A DNA stretch of 64,000 nucleotides from Rugalucina vietnamica (taxonomy: Eukaryota; Mollusca; Bivalvia; Lucinida; Lucinidae): assembly GCA_964017185.1 (NCBI GenBank), contig OZ024870.1, forward strand, positions 33,999,621 through 34,063,620, read 5' to 3'. The notes below the pieces were generated by a model, which saw nothing but the letters and a program-made list of their open reading frames with translations, ran no database searches and was not told the DNA's origin. Below, piece after piece: positions 21,201-33,297 of this stretch. Position 1 is the first letter of the stretch; each line of letters opens with the position of its first letter. The position numbers were made by a program, and so were the translations under genes.

Positions 21201-22479
21201 GATGCATGGGCAGCTTAAGTTGACCTTGTTGTAAAAAAGGTCATCCCTAGGTCATGATTTGGGCCATAGATAATCTTTGTACATAATTCATGCCAACTTT
21301 CAAAATCATAGGCCCAACGGTTCTAAAGAAGAACAGCGCCAAGCAATTGAGACGGAATGAGGATTTCTCTTTAATCTGCGGGGTCTTTTCCTTCAATCTG
21401 TGGGGTTTCCCTTTGACAGCTAGGGGACTGGTTCCAGTCGCAATGTTTTGCTACACTTCTTGTATAATAAAAGCAATTGAAGACGGAAACCTGACTTGCT
21501 CTCCGCCGTTTTTATTAGGACTTGTGGGAAGAATGACGTAATTGGATCTAAGTTAAACATTTAGTTGGTGTTTTGGACGGATGATGCTAAAACCCGGAAC
21601 TTTGTCCTAGGTCCGACCAAGTGAAATAATGTCATTTTGCGTGTCACCAGTAAACTATTCAGATCCACCGTAGCCTGGTAGCGAGACAGTGTTCATGACC
21701 AATGCGATCGATCGAGTAACCGAAGCAAAAACTCCACAAATCTACGAAAAACCACAACACACGGACAAATAATGGTATATACAGACTAGCCAAGCGTTCC
21801 TTTTAACAAGGAAAATTTATTAAAGTTTTTTTTTTTTTTTGCACTTTATAGCCATGGCGGCCATTTTGGGCAAGTTACCTTGACCATTTATACAAACTTT
21901 CGTTCCCCTTCCATGGAGTTTGGTTTGATCGGCCATGCGGTTGCAGAGAAGATGTTTGACTATTATTGTCATATACATGTATATAGCCCCCGGGCAGGAA
22001 CAGACAACCTTCCTGGGGACTAAATGTTTCCATAAACAAAAATCTTCTCACCGTTTGCATACTCATAGCAAGTTTACATTCAACTAATTTTCCCCATTTA
22101 AATGCATGGGTGACCTAACTTGACTGTGCCGTAAAATATGTCAGGGTCGTCCCAGCGACATGATTGATACAAACTTTATAGGGCTCGTTTGCCTGATGCT
22201 TCATGCCACGTGTCAAATCATAGGTCCTCTTGGAGAAGAAATTTTCAAAGGCTTTTGCTATTTTATAGCCATGTCAGCCATCTTGGTCATGTGACCTGGA
22301 CCATTTATGCTAACTTTCGTTTCCCTTTCCTACAAATGCTCCGCAAGCAATTTAAGTTTGATTGGCCAAGCGGTTTCAGTGGAGATCATGGAAATTGTTG
22401 ACGGACGACGACGGGCGAACCGGGGCATAGCCATCCTATAAGCTCATCTTTTGAGCCTAAGGGCTCTCGTGAGCTAAAA
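21201..22479 (-). mobile_element. HINE copy (inverted), split by repeat F
   Basis: 21201-21334 and 21827-22479 together read as one inverted HINE: ATGCATGGGCAGCTTAAGTT at the start, CATGGCGGCCATTTTGG in the middle, and a decayed 5' hairpin ending TCTCGTGAGCTAAAAA. The join GGTTCTAAAGAAGAA / GCACTTTATAGCCATGGCGG matches continuous sequence in the copy at 39.4 kb, so 21335-21826 is an insertion. The 3' end is missing. Confidence 0.7.
21335..21826 (+). repeat. Repeat F, copy 2, inserted in HINE
   Basis: 21518-21826 matches 9148-9415 in direct orientation, including the 3' part CACAACACACGGACAAATAA. 21335-21517 is unmatched elsewhere; it contains two related phrases, AGCAATTGAGACGG and AGCAATTGAAGACGG. 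Confidence 0.65.
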
Positions 22480-22814
22480 ATAGAAATACACCGGCATACC
22501 CCAGTTGTGCTGTATAAAAGTGTGGTTCAAGGGGGTATACATTTCATGGACATGTTATCCTGATGAGAATAACCGACCACGTTCGATAATACTTGAAATG
22601 TGTCAAAACGTTGTAAGGCGTAGAATCAAAAACTGCGCATAAAAATAAAGATCAATTAATGTTTCAAATCTAAATCTTGCCATGTTTACATGTATAATGT
22701 TTTCTGTCCGTTCACGAACATCACGTGAAAATGTACCTTAACAGAACCAGTGTATGTATATTCATGTGTCAGTATGTAAAAAATCACATGACGATAACAA
22801 ATAGTTGATAATAT

Positions 22815-22925
22815 TTTTTTTCACCAACAGTTATGGTCATATGAAGACGGGACCTCGGTTTATAGTGTCACCATAAAGACATGAGCAGCTCAAAATCGAA
22901 CTAGCGACCCCTAGTTATACACATG
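22815..22925 (-). mobile_element. SINE-C fragment, right-arm counterpart
   Basis: CACCAACAGTTATGGTCATA, then AGACGGGACCTCGGTTTATA: the inverse of 18670-18800. Confidence 0.55.
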
Positions 22926-23185
22926 AATTTCATAAAAAATCAAATTCCGCATTGAAACCTGTTAAAATGGAGGCATTTTATTCGCACCAAGCATTTGTAA
23001 GGCCGACTCGCATTGAACGAGTAATGTATCTTTAAAAACAAACATGATATAGTTGATATCGACAATAAGCATTGCGTGCGTGCGTGCATGTGTGTGTGAG
23101 TGTGTGTGTGTGTGCGCGCTCACGTAAAATTCAGACTAATATTGTTGTCCTGTTTTAGGGTTAAGCAAGGTACGCAGCATAACTA

Positions 23186-23315
23186 CGGAGCGCGGTGGTG
23201 TAGTGGTAGAGCATCGGACTCTGAATCGAGAGGTCTTGGGTTCGATCCCAACAAGCGTCAAACTGACTGAAAAATTGTTTACTTGGACGTAAAGCCTCAA
23301 AAACTGTTTCTCAGT
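23186..23315 (+). mobile_element. SINE with tRNA-Gln-like head
   Basis: Starts GGAGCGCGGTGGTGTAGTGG, followed by loop CTCTGAA (a CTG anticodon position as in tRNA-Gln) and B box GGGTTCGATCCCA. Anticodon-stem mismatches and a poor acceptor stem argue against a functional tRNA. A short body with TGGACGTAAAGCCTCAAA follows, so it is a SINE. It is missing at the matching point in the left arm, near 18245. Confidence 0.6.
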
Positions 23316-23652
23316 TTTTATAAACATTTCTTTTTCTTGAAAATAATATTGTGATAGTTGAGGGTTAATTATATTTATTTGAATTCAACCAGATAAACAG
23401 CACGCATACTACAAGAGAATCATGATGTTCAGAAAGAAAGCCTCTGGCTTGCAGAAATCATCTCAAAAATCGTTATTTTCGCACTCGATATGGCTTAAAT
23501 ACTGTTGAAGGTCTACAAAACCTCAAACGATTTGTATGGCTATGTCTAATGTAGCTAGGATATCGCACTTATTACATGCAGATGACTGATGAATGGACTT
23601 CAAAACGAAACACCAACCAAATAAACCACATCATGCGGCAAGCTTTCGAGTA

Positions 23653-24569
23653 CAGTGGCAACTGTAGAAAAGACCACCTCTATTAAGCAATCCCCTGTCT
23701 TAAGCAAGCACTTTCATGTCCCCCCAAGTGAATTTACATGCAAATGACCCTGTATTAAGCAAGCACCTGTCTAACCTGACCAGAGACCACAAGATTATGT
23801 TCCACCAGGTGAATTTACATGCAAATTACCCTGTATTAAGCAAGCACCTGTTTAACCTGACCATAGGCCACTATATTATGTTCCAATTTTGCCCTTAAGC
23901 AGCCAGATTTTTATCACTTGTTTAAAACTATGATATTGACATTATTTCAACTCTTTCTGCTGTCAAATAGTGTTATTCACACCTTCATGAAACCATAATC
24001 CACTGTTTATTGTCACAAAAGGTAATCATAGACAGGATGTCTGGATTAAGTCAGTTAATTATTGTGGCAAATGACTAATCATAACTTACAGTAGTAAACA
24101 AATTATGGATTATTAATTAACTAGAATGAGTTCATCTTTGTACTGTATCTTTATTCTAGAAAGTTTGATTGATTTTAAAAGGCATCGTTTTGCTTAAAAT
24201 TCTTTAATTTTATCAAATCAACAAGACCAAAGTTTTAAATGATAAACTTAATGTGTGATGTACATTTTCAAAGTTGTATACTTGAACATTTTGAAACCTC
24301 AATTACATGTATTCATTTATAAATTTTGGCTGATTTTAATAGCTAACTTTAGAGCATAAGTTATAAGTGTTATTTGCTTCTTCACAATTTTCATATATAT
24401 TTTTTTGGCATTTGAAATACTGTTTGCATGCATGTGTGGCATTGCATTTCTTATTTACATAGTGTGAATGCCTGCTTTATTTTAAATGCCCCTGTCTTAA
24501 GCAAGCACCTGTCTTAAGCAAGCGATTTAACTGCATCCCTTGGCCGCTTGCTTAAGACAGGTTTGACTG
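23653..24569. mobile_element. TA-flanked non-autonomous element with pogo-like ends
   Basis: Flanked by TA at 23651-23652 and 24570-24571; the left arm has a single TA at the same place (17769-17770), an exact empty site. Ends CAGTGGCAACTG and, inverted, CAGTCAAACCTG, each followed within about 45 bases by GTCTTAAGCAAGC-type units. TTAAGCAAGCACCTGT recurs at least five times near the ends. Ends starting CAGT with a TA duplication fit pogo/Tigger members of the Tc1-mariner superfamily. The 917 bp hold no transposase. Confidence 0.8.
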
Positions 24570-24971
24570 TATCTGTTTGAAATACATGTATAAACATGCT
24601 AACATTGCTAAAATGAATTATTTTCGCAAACGAGACAGCACGTGAAACTGTAGTTTTTACACCTATTAAATGTACATACATATGTACATGTACACTATAC
24701 TATTTGAGTAAGTGCCTTACTTCCGCGGAAAACATTTAATGCCATTCAGATTGGCTAACTTATCCTAGCCACATTATTCCTGTACAAGCATTCAGTATAT
24801 AAATATTTTCATGTTTCCAAGAAAGAAATATTGACATAAGGATCGCTTGCAGATCAAGTCTTCTACCAAAAAATACGATCGAGCTCCCGATTTCAATAGG
24901 TTAAAAGTCAACAAGAGAAAAACATATATGTGGGCTGCCGTCTCACACTTCAATTTCTAAATACGATTTAA

Positions 24972-25706
24972 GGGTATATAAATTGTCAAAATCTAATACT
25001 TGTATAATTTTACCTGTATAAGGAAAAATGGCAACTTTACCAAGAAAAATGATTATTCTTGAAACAGTCTTGTAAGGCCCATTCAAACATCACAAACAGA
25101 TGGTTTTAAGCCCAAAGTCTCAGCGATAGAGGCCTCAGCAACACGCTTATCAGCAACTGTCAAGTTACTTACTGGTTTGATGCCGTTGTCATCCGTCTGG
25201 CATGCTGGATAAATTTTAGGAAAAGTTACTACCATAAACATAATCTCCAACTTTCTGACTACAATCTTTGAAAGTTTTTCCACTCAAAAACTCATTTTTC
25301 TTAGAGAAAACATGATTTTCGTGATATTTGCTGAAAAGAGGTTACAGCAGATATAGTAAATAACATGTTTTCTTCTAAAACATTGACCTTTGGGTCGAAA
25401 TACTTTCATAGATTGTAGTCAGCACATTGTAAATTATGTTTATGGTAATATCTGTTTCCAAAATTTACCCAACATGCAACACGGATGACAACAGAATCAT
25501 ACAAGGAAGTAACTTGACAGATGCTGATAAGTGTGTTGCTGAGCTCTCTAGAGCTGAGTATTTGGACATACAATAATCTGTATGTGATGCTTGAATTACG
25601 CCTACAAGAATGTTTCAAGAATATCAAGTCTTCTTTGTAAAACTGTCATTTTTCTTTATACAGGTAAAAATCATACAAGTATTAGATTTTGACAATTGGC
25701 ATACCC
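24972..25706. mobile_element. TTAA-flanked foldback element with about 330-bp arms
   Basis: TTAA flanks both sides (24968-24971 and 25707-25710); the left arm has one TTAA at the matching site (17395-17398). The ends start GGGTATATAAATTGTC and, inverted, GGGTATGCCAATTGTC, followed by AAAATCTAATACTTGTAT on both. The similarity runs on to about 25290 and back from about 25380, so the whole element is two inverted arms with a short spacer. No transposase. TTAA is the piggyBac target, but the ends do not begin CCC, so the superfamily is unsettled. Confidence 0.82.
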
Positions 25707-25845
25707 TTAAGTATTAAATGCAGTAGGGCATCCCATGATTCTTGCATGTGCCAATAAATATAATCAGCTTGTAATACATGTATAATATTATTTTCTAAGC
25801 TTTATTGACACAGGGGACACAAATAAAATAAAGAAAAAAAAAAAA

Positions 25846-25920
25846 GGTCTCGACCGGGACTTGAACACAGGCTCTTCCGCTTTGAATGCTAGCACCCTAC
25901 CTACTGCGCTACGGAGATAG
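25846..25920 (-). repeat. tRNA-like sequence in right arm
   Basis: On the minus strand TCCGTAGCGCAGTAGGTAG (A box region) and GTGTTCAAGTCCCGG (B box). Homologue of 16963-17036. Anticodon stem not formed. Confidence 0.5.
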
Positions 25921-26276
25921 GCGATCTAAATTACTACACTTTTTGCCTGTCTTAATTATTCGTCTCTGTTGTGCTTTTGGTAGTTTTGACACAGTAATTC
26001 TTCATATCGCCCCTCGTTTTCGTCGCAAATATGCCCTCACGAGTCGTCCCCCATCACACGGAAAGTGGTAACCGCAAGCGCCAGCAAAACTTGCGTTCAA
26101 AAGTGAAAAATGTCTATTATGCGCTGGTTTGTGTTGGATAGGGTCAAAAAATCTTTAGGACAGGTTTTCTCACGACACGGCGTATTGATATCCTATATTA
26201 ATGCAATAAACAAAGTTGCAATTATAAGTCTGACTCGTATTAACTTTTCCAAGTTGGTTAATCGTTTTCCCACTTA

Positions 26277-29200
26277 AGTCCAATTCGCATGCGCCAAAAA
26301 TACACACGTGTAAATATACTCCGGTGTGCAAATTTTACTCGGGGTAAGTAAATGGCGCATGCGAACGCAAATACACACCGGAGTATATTTACATATGGGT
26401 AAATTTACTCCTGGGTCTGACCAGATGCAAATTTTATTTTTACAAATACACACGTGTAAATTTACTATTATGTCCCATGCGAACGCATAGTAACATTTAC
26501 CCATGAGTATTTTTATTTCAAGTCAATATTCTGCTTTTAGATAACAAATTTTCACATTTTTTGTTCCTAACTGATTAGTCGGCCATGCTTAATTTCTAGG
26601 GCCTCTAGAAAAAAGTTTTGATGGCATTTTTTGTTAATGCTCGGCATCCATGCTAGAAATGTTCTTTGGGGTATGACAAAGTGTCCCAGGGCGGATGCCA
26701 GGTCTGAATCTTCGAATTAAGGTCATGGTAAGGTCAAAGGTCAACTAGGTGCATTTCGGTTCTAAAACCTCTGTTTTATAATCTAATTTGTCATAAATAT
26801 TATTTTATCAGTGTCTAACTATGCTTAATATGCCCAAAACCAGACATGCAGTTATAAGAAATAATAAACAGAATAATTTGAGGAATATACTTCCTATTAT
26901 GGGATAGATACAAGTACAGCTTTTGCCAAAACCATTTCAAAGTAGCTTGCACAATGTTTGTAGTAAATATTTGTAGTCAGGAATTTCAGATCCATTTTTC
27001 TTTACAAATTTACATGCTATTTAGAAGTCACAATTATCTTTCCTAGTAATAACAACACCTAGGCGCACCAACGTATATAGAACGCTACAAAGGCTAGATT
27101 TAAAACAATTTGTATTGCCGACGTATATAAAACGTTTCAGTTGATTGCAAATTAAAATGACCCGCGGGGCTAATTTGACCTAACTTGCACCCCCAGAACA
27201 ATTTTCATGGGTGTCAAATCGTCCATTGGGACCCCTGAAATGCAAAGAATTTTGTCGTACACGATAAAACCAATTGCATTATGAAAAATGCATTATTTCC
27301 ATGACAACTGTTAATGTGATTCTTGAGCATGAGGGTGTACCTACAAAATTGATCACAATTCTGCTGTTACTAGTCCTAGACCTCTGAATCTGGTCTCGGG
27401 TCAACACTGAGGCATAGGCCTTTCATCGCGTAAGTACTGCAAATTAACTAACTTGCATATTCATGAATTTTAATAAAAACATTAAAAGTTATTTAAAATG
27501 TTTATATATCCATGAATAAACTAATTTTAATCCTAAACTATCATTATCACACTTTGTAACTGCACCAGTTATACAGTATAATGAGTAATTTATTGATGTC
27601 TTGGGCATATATGATAATAATCTCATTTGAGTATTCATGAATATTGATTAAAATGTTGAACATCTGGGGAAAGCAAGGGAAATCTATTGCCATTTAAGGA
27701 TTTTAGGTAGGTTATATAATATCTTTCTTGCACTTTAGGACAATTCTCATGCTGCCAGTTTGGCCCGAGGACCACCTTAATGCCATATATTGTTGTCCTC
27801 AACAATGAGCACATTTGCATGATATGAAATTGCATAGTTTCCACGCCCACTCCTATAACGTGATTCTAAAGTATGGGATGAACTTACAAACAAACCCATA
27901 TCCCACAAAGAACATGCTCTAAGACACTTTGATTGGTCTGATAGTAATGCATTGACATAGCAATTTGATATGTAAAAATAATATTCAAATCATTGAACTT
28001 ACTTATTCATGAATATTAATGAAGAAAATAAGAAAAGATATTGAGTGCACATACAAAATCACTTGTTCAAGGGCTGTGAATAAACTTAGGATACTGAACG
28101 AGGTATCAAACGAATGCTATGACAATGTATATAATCACCCTGAAGTCTGATAAAAGAGTAATCTGATATTCAATCTCATGAATATTAATGAAAACCTTAG
28201 AAATATGAGAGAAAAAAAAACAACAAAACAAAATAAACAGGTAAATCTACAAAATGACATGTATCTCGGCAGCCAAAAGCGCTAAGGTTCTAAAAGTGGT
28301 ATCAAATGGTTGCTTAGGTAATATTAAAGCATTTAATCTAAAATATGTAAGTCATAAGATTTTTTTTCATGACCATTAATAAAATCGTTAGAAATCGGAG
28401 TATAGATGCTGAAGAGTTAAGATTGCAAGGGCAATGTTCTATAATCATGTAATCAGATATATAAATCATAAAATATTTTTGTATGGATATGAATGAGGAC
28501 TTTATGAATTAGAAAACAATCACCAAAAATGAAGTGGGAATACCAACAAAATTACTTATATCTCGGCTACAAATGCCATGAGAGCCCTGAAAATGGTATC
28601 AGTATAATGCTATAACAATGTACCATCGCCATATAGCCTTATAGATAAATCATATTTTATTGAATGTTGTAAATACTATGTAAAATATGAACAAAATAAT
28701 GAAAATTACAGAAAATTGAAGATTGTGCTCCAAGCATCTTGGTTGCCAACAAGTATGCTTGACATATCTGAACCTATATCGATAAAGTATTGTCCTATCA
28801 ATTATATGATGCCATATTGAGCTTTCTAGGGCTATTGGTAGTCGAGACCCGAGATATATGCGATCTTAATGGTATAGCCCTTCATTATTCGGTGAGTTTT
28901 TCTCTAATTTAAGCATATTTTTAATATCAATACCACAAAAATATCAAAATATTTATATATCTGATTACAAAATTATAGAACATTGTCCTAGCGATCAGCT
29001 GATACCAATTTCAGCTCTCTATGTCTATCAGTAGCCAAGCTACATTTGCTTTTACATGTATACCACATTAATTCGTCCTGATTTTACCCCAATTTCAGAA
29101 GATATCATTAATGTTCATGAAAATAAAAATCCAATGGCTTATATATTTAATATATTTTAGTATAGTCAAGATGGTATAATATAACACTAGCAATCATTCG

Positions 29201-30821
29201 ATGCCATTTTCAGCACTTTAGTGCTTTTGGTTGCCGAGATACACGGCAATTTGTAGGTTTACCCGTTTAATGTTTTCTTTTTTTCTCTCTATTTCCTAAA
29301 GTTTTCATTAATATACATGAGATTGAAGATCAGATTGTTCTTATACCAGACGCATGGGTGATATTTCTTTTCCATAGCATTCATTCTATACCACTTTCAA
29401 CATTCTAGGTTTATATACAGCCTTGTGGTAAGTGATTTTTGTACGTATATCCCCTTTTTATGATTTTCTCAAATTTGCTTTGTTTTGTATCATTAATTTT
29501 CATGAATTAGCAAGCTCAATGATTTGAATATTAGGTATGCATGTTTAAACGTATTACTGTCAGGCCAATCATAGTAGTTTAGAGAATACTATTGGTTTAA
29601 TATGAGTATTTTTGTAAGTACAGCCTATTCGTTTGAATCATAGGTGGGCGTGGACACTATGTTATTTTACACCATGCAAATATGTTCATTGTTGAGGACA
29701 ATATGGACAGTTATTAGAATGTTCATGACACAAGCAGGAATTATAAAGTGATATCAGAAGTGCATTGAATAAGTCATAGCAACTTTACAGGATCAGGTTT
29801 ATAATCAAGTTTCGCTGTAGCATTTTATTTTGTATTGTCACAATGCGATTTAACCTGGGGTGCTTTATTAGCACAAATACGGCATGTTTACTACTTTAAA
29901 CAAAGGTAAATTACATCTTTGGCCCTCTGCATAACACTATGTCTATTTACAACTGTTTCACTCATAATTAAATTAGCAAATTAAGATAAAGAAAAGAAGT
30001 GGTTGTATTTGTAAGCATTTTCAGCATATTTGCACCATTTTGACCTCTGACCTTCCTGTGTATCGAACCCATGTGTCAAATTAATTCTTGTGGCAAGCCT
30101 CTGGGTCATTCCATATAAATTGGCAGCTGTTGTTTTATTTATTTTGAACATTTTCGTGACAAAAAAGTACATATTATGAAATTAAGTATTATTTTTCTTA
30201 CAAAATGCACTTAGTTGACCTTTGATCTTACTGTGACCTTAAAACGCAAATTCACGCTTGGCATCCGGCCCTATGTTGTTTGTAGTATCCCAAGGAATAA
30301 TTCTAGCCTGGATGCCGAGCATTAACAAAAAATGCCATCATGAGTTATCGTAGAAATTAAGCATGGCCGACAGTTGCTGAAACTGTGGACATTGTTGCTT
30401 AATAAGAGTTTATTGCCATTCATAACATTTTAGATCATATTGAGTGCAAACAGCCACACTATTTCTAAATCATTCTTGGTTAGGATTCTTGGGGCATTTT
30501 AACAGTAATTCCTTGTAAAAGGATGAAAAAAGGGAACTGTATAACTGCTAAGGTTATGCCTGACCATTACATGATTCCCCTCTGCTGCCAAAGTCTACAT
30601 GAACACCTTGAAGCAGCCTCTTCTTGTTTTGCAAATACACAAAACTTAAATGAACAGGTTTTAATCCAGAAATGATAAATTAACCTACAAAAATACTCCT
30701 GGCGATAAAACCCATGCGAACGCAATTTAAATTTACTCTCAGGTTGATTTGCACACCGGAGTATAAATACACACCGGAGTATATTTACACGCGTGTATTT
30801 TTTGCGCATGCGAATTGGACT
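26277..30821. mobile_element. 4.5-kb foldback element, TTA target duplication
   Basis: Flanked by TTA at 26274-26276 and 30822-30824. Ends AGTCCAATTCGCATGCGC on both sides (inverted at 30804-30821), followed by ACACGTGTAAATATACTCCG-type sequence. Further matching pairs run inward: GGCCATGCTTAATTTCT (near 26581) with GAAATTAAGCATGGCC (near 30350), and CCACGCCCAC (near 27840) with GTGGGCGTGG (near 29644). The interior is degenerate repeated units with CATGAATATTAATGA and TATCTCGGC...TGGTATCA, direct up to about 28680 and inverted from about 28740. Two halves of roughly 2.4 and 2.1 kb make one giant hairpin. No protein-coding frame of note. A 3-bp TTA duplication is compatible with PIF/Harbinger, but the ends were not recognised. 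Confidence 0.82.
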
Positions 30822-30824
30822 TTA

Positions 30825-31000
30825 GTCGCATTTCCCACTTAGTCGCATTTCCCACTTAAGCGCCTGACGGACGTTTTCCTAGATAGTCGTAACTTTTTCC
30901 TAATTAAGCGCATTTCCGACTTAGCCGCCTAACACACGTATCCCGTATCCCCAACCCCAAGAGCTTGCAAGTAAGTTTTCAAGCAATAAAAATCATCTGA
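30825..31000 (+). repeat. Short tandem GTCGCATTTCCCACTTA motif
   Basis: Repeats TTAGTCGCATTTCCCAC twice and decayed forms after. The left flank of the foldback element ends in the same TTTTCCCACTTA. Removing the element restores a continuous tandem, so it landed inside this motif array. Confidence 0.6.
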
Positions 31001-31755
31001 TGTGTTTATTCTAAGAAGTAGCGTTACTGGTCACCTCTGGGATGCGTTTAAAAATAGGCGCGTGCGTTATCACCGTCACGGTGTTGTTTCAAGAAATCCG
31101 CAGTAACTGAAGTAGATCATTATGGAGGAGAAGAGAAACATCCCACAAGGACTCGTTATGGAATAAATGTGTTTTGTTTATGAGGAGGAAGAGTTCCTAC
31201 GTCGTCCAGGCCCATTCTGGATATACAGGATATTAACTGACTATGATAAACTTCACTGCTGTGATATCCGAATATCCTTGCATTTACTTATCAGTCCAAC
31301 CGGATTATTGTGACTTTTTGTTTTTCAGTCATATGATATAAGCATCTAATTTATTGCATTATAGTCCATCGATTGTTTTGAAAATTACAGAAGGTAAACA
31401 TGAATAGACGAACTAAATTTGTTGAAAATTTCATAACGAACGGTTAATTGATTTTTGAGTGATGTCCAAAAAGGTAAGTGTTGCGTTAGAAGTGCCCCTA
31501 AGTGTAGTGGTGGAGAAAAGCAAGGACAGTTCTGGACGTTCGGTCGGGTAAATACCTTGCGAAACCATCGCGCTTAGGAGGTGATAGTCAAATCAATGAT
31601 ATAAACATACCGCTGCTGGTTTTTAAACATTTTGTTGGCGTCGCCAGTGGGACCTGCATGAAAGAGTTGTATCGCTAACCAATAGTCAAACATGCTTCCG
31701 ACCGAGCTATCCGCGTGCCTCATTGAGGTATAAACTTAGAGTCATCTGCCCCAGA
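31001..31755. other. Noncoding stretch
   Basis: No gene. TGTTGCGTTAGAAGTGCCCC (31480-31499) is the inverse of a piece near 11940. Confidence 0.4.
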
Positions 31756-31920
31756 CTATTCCGAGACCGTATACCCTTGTGGCAAATGTGAAACCCCCGT
31801 GACTTATGACCATAAAGGACTGCAATGCGACACTTATAACCAGTGGTTCCACGCACCCTGTCAAAGAGTTGGTGATCTGCAGTATCAATACCTAGCTGAA
31901 TCAAGCTGTTCATAGCACTG
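31756..31920 (+). pseudogene. PHD-finger fragment of a LINE protein
   Basis: Reads YPCGKCETPVTYDHKGLQCD, then TYNQWFHAPC and QYQYLAES, with Cys-x2-Cys, Cys-x2 (second ligand changed to Tyr), W-F-H and Cys as in PHD fingers that open the ORF of many invertebrate non-LTR elements (the usual CDxCxxWxH has become CDTYNQWFH). A stop at 31913-31915 removes the last Cys pair. The endonuclease and linker of the same type of LINE lie at 36.9-38.1 kb, so this may be a separated or independent 5' piece. Confidence 0.6.
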
Positions 31921-32995
31921 TTCTCGCAGCTACTCATCCATCAGGACTCAAAGACCTTTATTTATTTGGCTCCTTCTGCACAGGTAACTCATACAGTATA
32001 CTTGACCAACCACCAATTTCTGTTGAAAAAAATGCAAAGTTTGAATCGTGAACAGAGAATCGTTAACCGTGAGCTAACTTAACTGAGTCGTCTAAAATTC
32101 ACACAGCATGAAACTTCTACTCTAGCTAAACCAAAGCAGCCTCCTAAACAGACCGTGAACAAGATGACTGACGCACCCTTAGAGAATTGCCTACATAAAC
32201 ATTTGGTCAATTAAGGTCATTGTTCTAAACACTGGCATATTTTGGCTGCTTCGAACATGTTCGGCCAATTTTGACCATCTGATTGGAGAGAAAACAAGAA
32301 TGTATTTTGCCAAAAGTTTGTCCGACTCTATTATGAATAGTTATTCTTTATTGCCAAACATCACAATTTCAATCATGCAAAGCACCAGTATGGCGTTACG
32401 AAGGATATGAAAAGTGACCAAAACAAGCATTTTCGATAAACTTACCACCATGAATAGCTTAAGTAATCCTTTTGCACGCGAATGGCAGATTTTTTCTGCA
32501 CATCACATCCCGACTGCATTAAACAAGATATTTAACTATTCAAAAACACATTTGTTTTGAGAAAATAAGTTATGGTTCATGCAGAGCAATGTACGCAGAA
32601 AATGTAGTATATAATTTTCCTTGTGTACATGTTTTAATATTACACAACAGTTTTGAGAAAGTCCTGAACACGGGGTGCAATATACTCTTCCTCAAAAGTC
32701 CTGTCACCCTATTAGTTTTCATTTATTGAATAAATGAAAATGCATTGTGTTCCATTTTTGTCTATTGAAATATACATGACAAAGTCCAGTATGCTAAATG
32801 TCCCTTTCATGCAGTTCACGTTTGTTGCGTATGTGCAGTTTAAACACAATTTTTTATAGTTACAAGGGTGCAAATGGGTGGGGATCGGCGGTGGAGGTCA
32901 GTCCATGTTAGTTGCATCCTTCGGATACAACTGAAGTCTAGAGCATCCGTGGTGTGGTAAAGCTATCTGCTATGTAATAAGTGGTTGGGAAATCG
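31921..32995. other. Noncoding stretch
   Basis: AT-rich, no gene or named repeat. Confidence 0.4.
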
Positions 32996-33297
32996 CTCTA
33001 GGGCTTCTCCGGCATATTCATTCCAGATGAAATTTCAAATATGCCCTGTCTCAGTTTGAATTCGTTCGAATTGATGCTTTACATCCCAGTCAACAGCTAA
33101 GGTCATGTCGGGACGTTGCCTCCACTTTATGGGGCTCTTGCCCAAAATGAAGACGTCCCAGTCAACAGCTAAGGTAATGTTGGGATATTGCCTCCATTTT
33201 ATGGGACTCTTGCCCAAAATGAAGATGTCATGAGTCTTTGACATCCAACATGTGCTTCAAATATAACCAGACAAAGCCAAAAGGGGTTATAATATAT
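32996..33297 (-). mobile_element. SINE-A copy with duplicated 3' body
   Basis: On the minus strand: head TTTGGCTTTGTCTGGTTATA, then the body TTCATTTTGGGCAAGAGTCC ... TTAGCTGTTGACTGGGACGT occurring twice in tandem (about 33055-33150 and 33150-33222). Compare the single-body copy at 36363-36530. Confidence 0.7.

Larger units (their letters stand above)
22487..26115 (-). repeat. Right arm of 9.35-kb inverted repeat
   Basis: The inverted partner of 16762-19066. It is longer because it carries three insertions absent from the left arm: a tRNA-headed SINE (23186-23315), a TA-flanked element (23653-24569) and a TTAA-flanked foldback element (24972-25706). The left arm in turn carries SINE-B and about 110 unmatched bases where the right arm has its SINE. 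The arms act as natural empty-site controls for each other. Confidence 0.8.

Noticed and set aside
23187-23262. Functional tRNA-Gln gene
   Set aside because: A and B boxes and a CTG anticodon position are present, but the anticodon stem and acceptor stem do not pair properly and a SINE body follows.
33035-33244. 69-codon frame with an internal duplicated FILGKSPIKW motif
   Set aside because: It is the duplicated SINE-A body read on the minus strand.
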